Source of the DNA: Spirochaetales bacterium | GTDB lineage: Bacteria > Spirochaetota > Spirochaetia > Sphaerochaetales > Sphaerochaetaceae | Direction of reading: 5' to 3' | Length of the DNA stretch: 7,724 nt | Assembly (NCBI GenBank): GCA_022771185.1 | Contig: JALFCJ010000276.1 | Location: forward strand, 1 to 7,724 | Shown: positions 5,962 through 7,724 of the stretch, one piece after another | Numbering within the stretch: the first letter of the stretch is position 1 | How the letters are laid out: each line of letters opens with the position of its first letter | Position numbers and translations under genes: made by a program | The notes under the pieces: generated by a model | Database searches by the model: none | The model's input: the letters and a program-made list of their open reading frames with translations, nothing else | What the model was told of the DNA's origin: nothing

Positions 5962-6018
5962 AATGTAGGGATATTTGAATTTTTTTAAAATTTATAATAT
6001 TTTGCTCTGGCCTACATT
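5962..6018 (+). promoter_or_regulatory. TATAAT box flanked by an 8-bp inverted repeat
   Basis: A perfect -10 hexamer TATAAT (5993-5998) faces the membrane-protein gene, but no good -35 box sits at the usual distance. The box lies between inverted copies AATGTAGG (5962-5969) and CCTACATT (6011-6018). The arrangement could be a regulator-dependent promoter; this is inference. Transcription would start near 6005 and give a leader of about 110 nt. Confidence 0.35.
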
Positions 6019-6116
6019 TTTTGTAAGAAAAAGAATCGACTGATCTCTCTATGTGAATTTGATGTTTTCTTTACGCCGAAGTTGCCACTTAAAGGAGTTT
6101 TGGTTATCCTTTTCTT

Positions 6117-6890
6117 ATGTTTGGTTTCTATATCAAAAAAGCATTCTTTGACGGTTGGGACAATTTCATTCAGTTGGTCCTTCAGAATATCATCTATATT
6201 GTGTTCTTTCTCCTTATAGTAGGATCTGTAGTTGTTTTTGGTGACAATATGGCTCTCTTTCTACCTGTTGCCATTGCTATATTGTTTTTGTTTTGTCTTT
6301 CTATGGGTGGAACTTCTTCTGTAGTCTACAACTGGTCTCAATATAAGAGTGAGACATGGAGACCATTTATGAAGGGTGTGGGAAGAAATATCAGACACTC
6401 GATGGTTTACTTTCTCTGTATCATGGTTCTCTTCCTTTTGTATTTTCTCGTCATACCTTTCTATTTATCGTTCAATAATATAATAGGAACGATATTTGGT
6501 GTAATGATGGTGTGGCTTTCTGTGTTCCTTTTGCTTGTTTTGCCATACTATTTCCCTTTGATGAATCTTCTTCCTGGAGATGGTCCATTTAAGACGCTGA
6601 AGAAGTGTTTCATCGTTGCTGGTGATAATATAGGATATACAATTCTGTTATTGCTTCATAATCTTGTGGATATTGTCCTTACAGTTGTGACTATGGGGCT
6701 TCTACCTGGTTGGTGCGGCCTTATGCTCGGTGGCCAAGATATGATGAAGCTTTTGATGAAGAAATATGATTGGATAGAAGAGAATCCAGATAAAAATAGA
6801 AAAGAGATGGATTGGTCTGAAATATTATATGATGAAAAGGAGACCTTGGGGCCAAGATCATTTAAGAATATGATTTTCCCTTGGAAGTAA
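6117..6890 (+). CDS. Polytopic membrane protein of unknown function
   Basis: The 257-residue product has about five transmembrane segments (roughly 18-41, 45-65, 95-118, 122-147, 172-199) and a hydrophilic, charged C-terminal tail of about 45 residues ending in FPWK. Polar loops contain NWSQYKSETWRPF (72-84) and LPGDGPFKTLKKCF (152-165). I do not recognise a family with confidence; the shape recalls small conserved spirochaetal membrane proteins. The Shine-Dalgarno-like AAAGGAG lies 19 nt before the ATG, too far for normal use, and AAAGGA (6091-6096) can pair with TCCTTT (6107-6112). No better in-frame start exists upstream. It is first in a compact operon, with the next gene starting 1 nt after its stop. 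Confidence 0.8.
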   Translation: MFGFYIKKAFFDGWDNFIQLVLQNIIYIVFFLLIVGSVVVFGDNMALFLPVAIAILFLFCLSMGGTSSVVYNWSQYKSETWRPFMKGVGRNIRHSMVYFLCIMVLFLLYFLVIPFYLSFNNIIGTIFGVMMVWLSVFLLLVLPYYFPLMNLLPGDGPFKTLKKCFIVAGDNIGYTILLLLHNLVDIVLTVVTMGLLPGWCGLMLGGQDMMKLLMKKYDWIEENPDKNRKEMDWSEILYDEKETLGPRSFKNMIFPWK

Positions 6891-6891
6891 A

Positions 6892-7428
6892 ATGAGAGAA
6901 GTTGAACTAAAAGCTCATGTTGATGATTGGGCTGTTGTAAAAGAAAAAATCGAAACAATCTGTGGTCCGGGAAATATTGTTTCAAAACGTGACCAGTATT
7001 TCCATAAACCAGGAGAGAAGCATCAGGCATTCCGTATCAGGGATAATAATGGAAGCATGGAGCTTACAAGTAAACAGACTGGGCAGAATGAGAATGGCGA
7101 AAACAATTTGGAGTATGAATTCTCTGCTCCTATAGGCGAATATGATAAAGCAATAGGATTCTTTAAGAATCTTGGTTATGAGCCGTACTTCAGAAAGTAT
7201 AAAAATGGTTGGGAGTGGACAATGGATGATGTCCATATCGAACTACTTGAAGTCAACGATTTGGGTTTCTTCCTCGAAATGGAGATTCTTATTCCTTTTA
7301 ATTCTTCAGAAGAAGATGTAAAAGATTCGCAGTTCCATTTACAGAAGCTCCTTGCAAAGTTTGGCATCTCAAAAGATCAAGTATGCTCCAAGAGTTATAG
7401 ATCAATGATTCTTAAGGAGGATGATTAA
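6892..7428 (+). CDS. CYTH-domain protein, class IV adenylate cyclase (CyaB)-like
   Basis: CYTH proteins form an eight-stranded tunnel that binds triphosphates with metal ions; members are class IV adenylate cyclases, thiamine-triphosphatases or tripolyphosphatases. The 178-residue product has the defining ExExK near the N-terminus (E3, E5, K7), then YF (36-37), FRIR (47-50), a Lys in LTSKQT (K61), LEYEF (E74, E76), RKYKNGW (101-107), HIELLEV (E117, E120) and FFLEMEI (E129, E131), with SYRSMIL near the end. All expected charged tunnel positions appear present. The spacing of motifs resembles CyaB more than short tripolyphosphatases, but the actual reaction cannot be read from sequence. The ATG follows the previous stop after 1 nt, with only a weak GGAAG as ribosome site, suggesting translational coupling. 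Confidence 0.88.
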   Translation: MREVELKAHVDDWAVVKEKIETICGPGNIVSKRDQYFHKPGEKHQAFRIRDNNGSMELTSKQTGQNENGENNLEYEFSAPIGEYDKAIGFFKNLGYEPYFRKYKNGWEWTMDDVHIELLEVNDLGFFLEMEILIPFNSSEEDVKDSQFHLQKLLAKFGISKDQVCSKSYRSMILKEDD

Positions 7429-7706
7429 TGGAGTTTAGAGCTAGTCATATCCTTGTCAAGGATCAAGGTAAAGCAGAAGAGATATATAATAGAGTAAAGA
7501 ATGGAGAAAGTTTTGCATCTCTTGCCCATCAATACTCGACTTGCCCAAGTAAGGAAAAGGGTGGTGACTTAGGATGGTTTAAAGAAGGCCAGATGGTTCC
7601 TCCTTTTGAGAACGCTGTAAGGAAAATGAGTACTGGTAGTATATCAAGACATGTAAGAACACAGTTTGGTTGGCACGTAATAAAGAAGACAGGAGTCAGA
7701 GGATGA
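7428..7706 (+). CDS. Parvulin-type peptidyl-prolyl isomerase, PpiC-like
   Basis: The 92-residue protein is a single stand-alone parvulin domain, like E. coli PpiC (93 residues), catalysing cis-trans isomerisation of prolyl bonds. Active-site and fold marks are all present: SHILVK (6-11, His7), YSTCPS (Cys39), GGDLGWF (45-51), GQMVPPF (54-60, Met56 and Phe60) and TQFGWHVIK (78-86, His83). No signal peptide is seen, so it should act in the cytoplasm, unlike the periplasmic or lipoprotein parvulins PrsA and SurA. A strong AAGGAGG lies 8 nt before the ATG, which overlaps the upstream stop in TAATG. The next gene begins within its last codons (ATGA overlap). Confidence 0.95.
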   Translation: MEFRASHILVKDQGKAEEIYNRVKNGESFASLAHQYSTCPSKEKGGDLGWFKEGQMVPPFENAVRKMSTGSISRHVRTQFGWHVIKKTGVRG

Positions 7707-7724
7707 TTGTTATATATACAGATG
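7703..7724 (+). CDS. Start of a further operon gene, possibly ribonuclease HI
   Basis: An ATG at 7703 overlaps the stop of the prolyl-isomerase gene (ATGA) and has AGGAG (7691-7695) 7 nt upstream, so a start here is well supported. Only MIVIYTD and the first base of the next codon, a G, are visible. IYTDG is the first strand of RNase HI with its catalytic Asp, and the visible residues fit this, but seven residues cannot prove it. Confidence 0.45.

Noticed and set aside
1..7724. CRISPR array, tRNA, insertion sequence or phage genes
   Set aside because: No regularly spaced direct repeats, cloverleaf with CCA end, transposase motif or phage structural gene was seen on either strand.

Overview
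The window looks like chromosomal DNA of a host- or gut-associated spirochaete (Spirochaetota, Treponema- or Sphaerochaeta-like). This is an inference from three things: a ribosomal protein S2 with a long acidic tail, a lipoprotein gene next to a FadL/PorV-like outer-membrane barrel gene, and a generally AT-rich sequence with Gram-negative export signals (signal peptidase I and II sites). No rRNA, tRNA, IS element, phage gene or CRISPR array was seen.

Layout. (1) Positions 1-1300, minus strand: the translation pair rpsB (S2, complete) and tsf (EF-Ts, N-terminal 139 residues only), read out of the window to the left. A possible promoter and a leader with three hairpins lie upstream of rpsB. 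(2) Positions 1584-3868, plus strand: a lipoprotein gene and an outer-membrane beta-barrel gene 15 bp apart, closed by a strong intrinsic terminator. (3) Positions 3873-4367: a VanZ-family membrane protein that starts almost on top of that terminator, without a Shine-Dalgarno site, followed by a bidirectional terminator. (4) Positions 4362-4786: no protein gene. The left part can be read on the minus strand as a roughly 120-nt structured small RNA with its own promoter and terminator. (5) Positions 4787-5894, minus strand: a broken zinc-dependent (aryl-)alcohol dehydrogenase gene with one frameshift, one in-frame stop and substitutions at key residues. (6) Positions 6117-7724, plus strand: a tightly packed operon of a five-TM membrane protein of unknown function, a CYTH/CyaB-like protein, a PpiC-type parvulin prolyl isomerase, and the first seven codons of a gene that may encode RNase HI.

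How the genes relate. rpsB and tsf are a classic translation operon. The lipoprotein and barrel are probably co-expressed and both act in the envelope, so a functional partnership is reasonable but unproven. The right-hand operon shows 1-nt gaps and 1-3-nt overlaps, which suggests translational coupling more than a shared pathway. The least explained items are the structured minus-strand RNA candidate at 4362-4484, the terminator/start arrangement in front of the VanZ gene, and the decaying dehydrogenase in an otherwise intact region.
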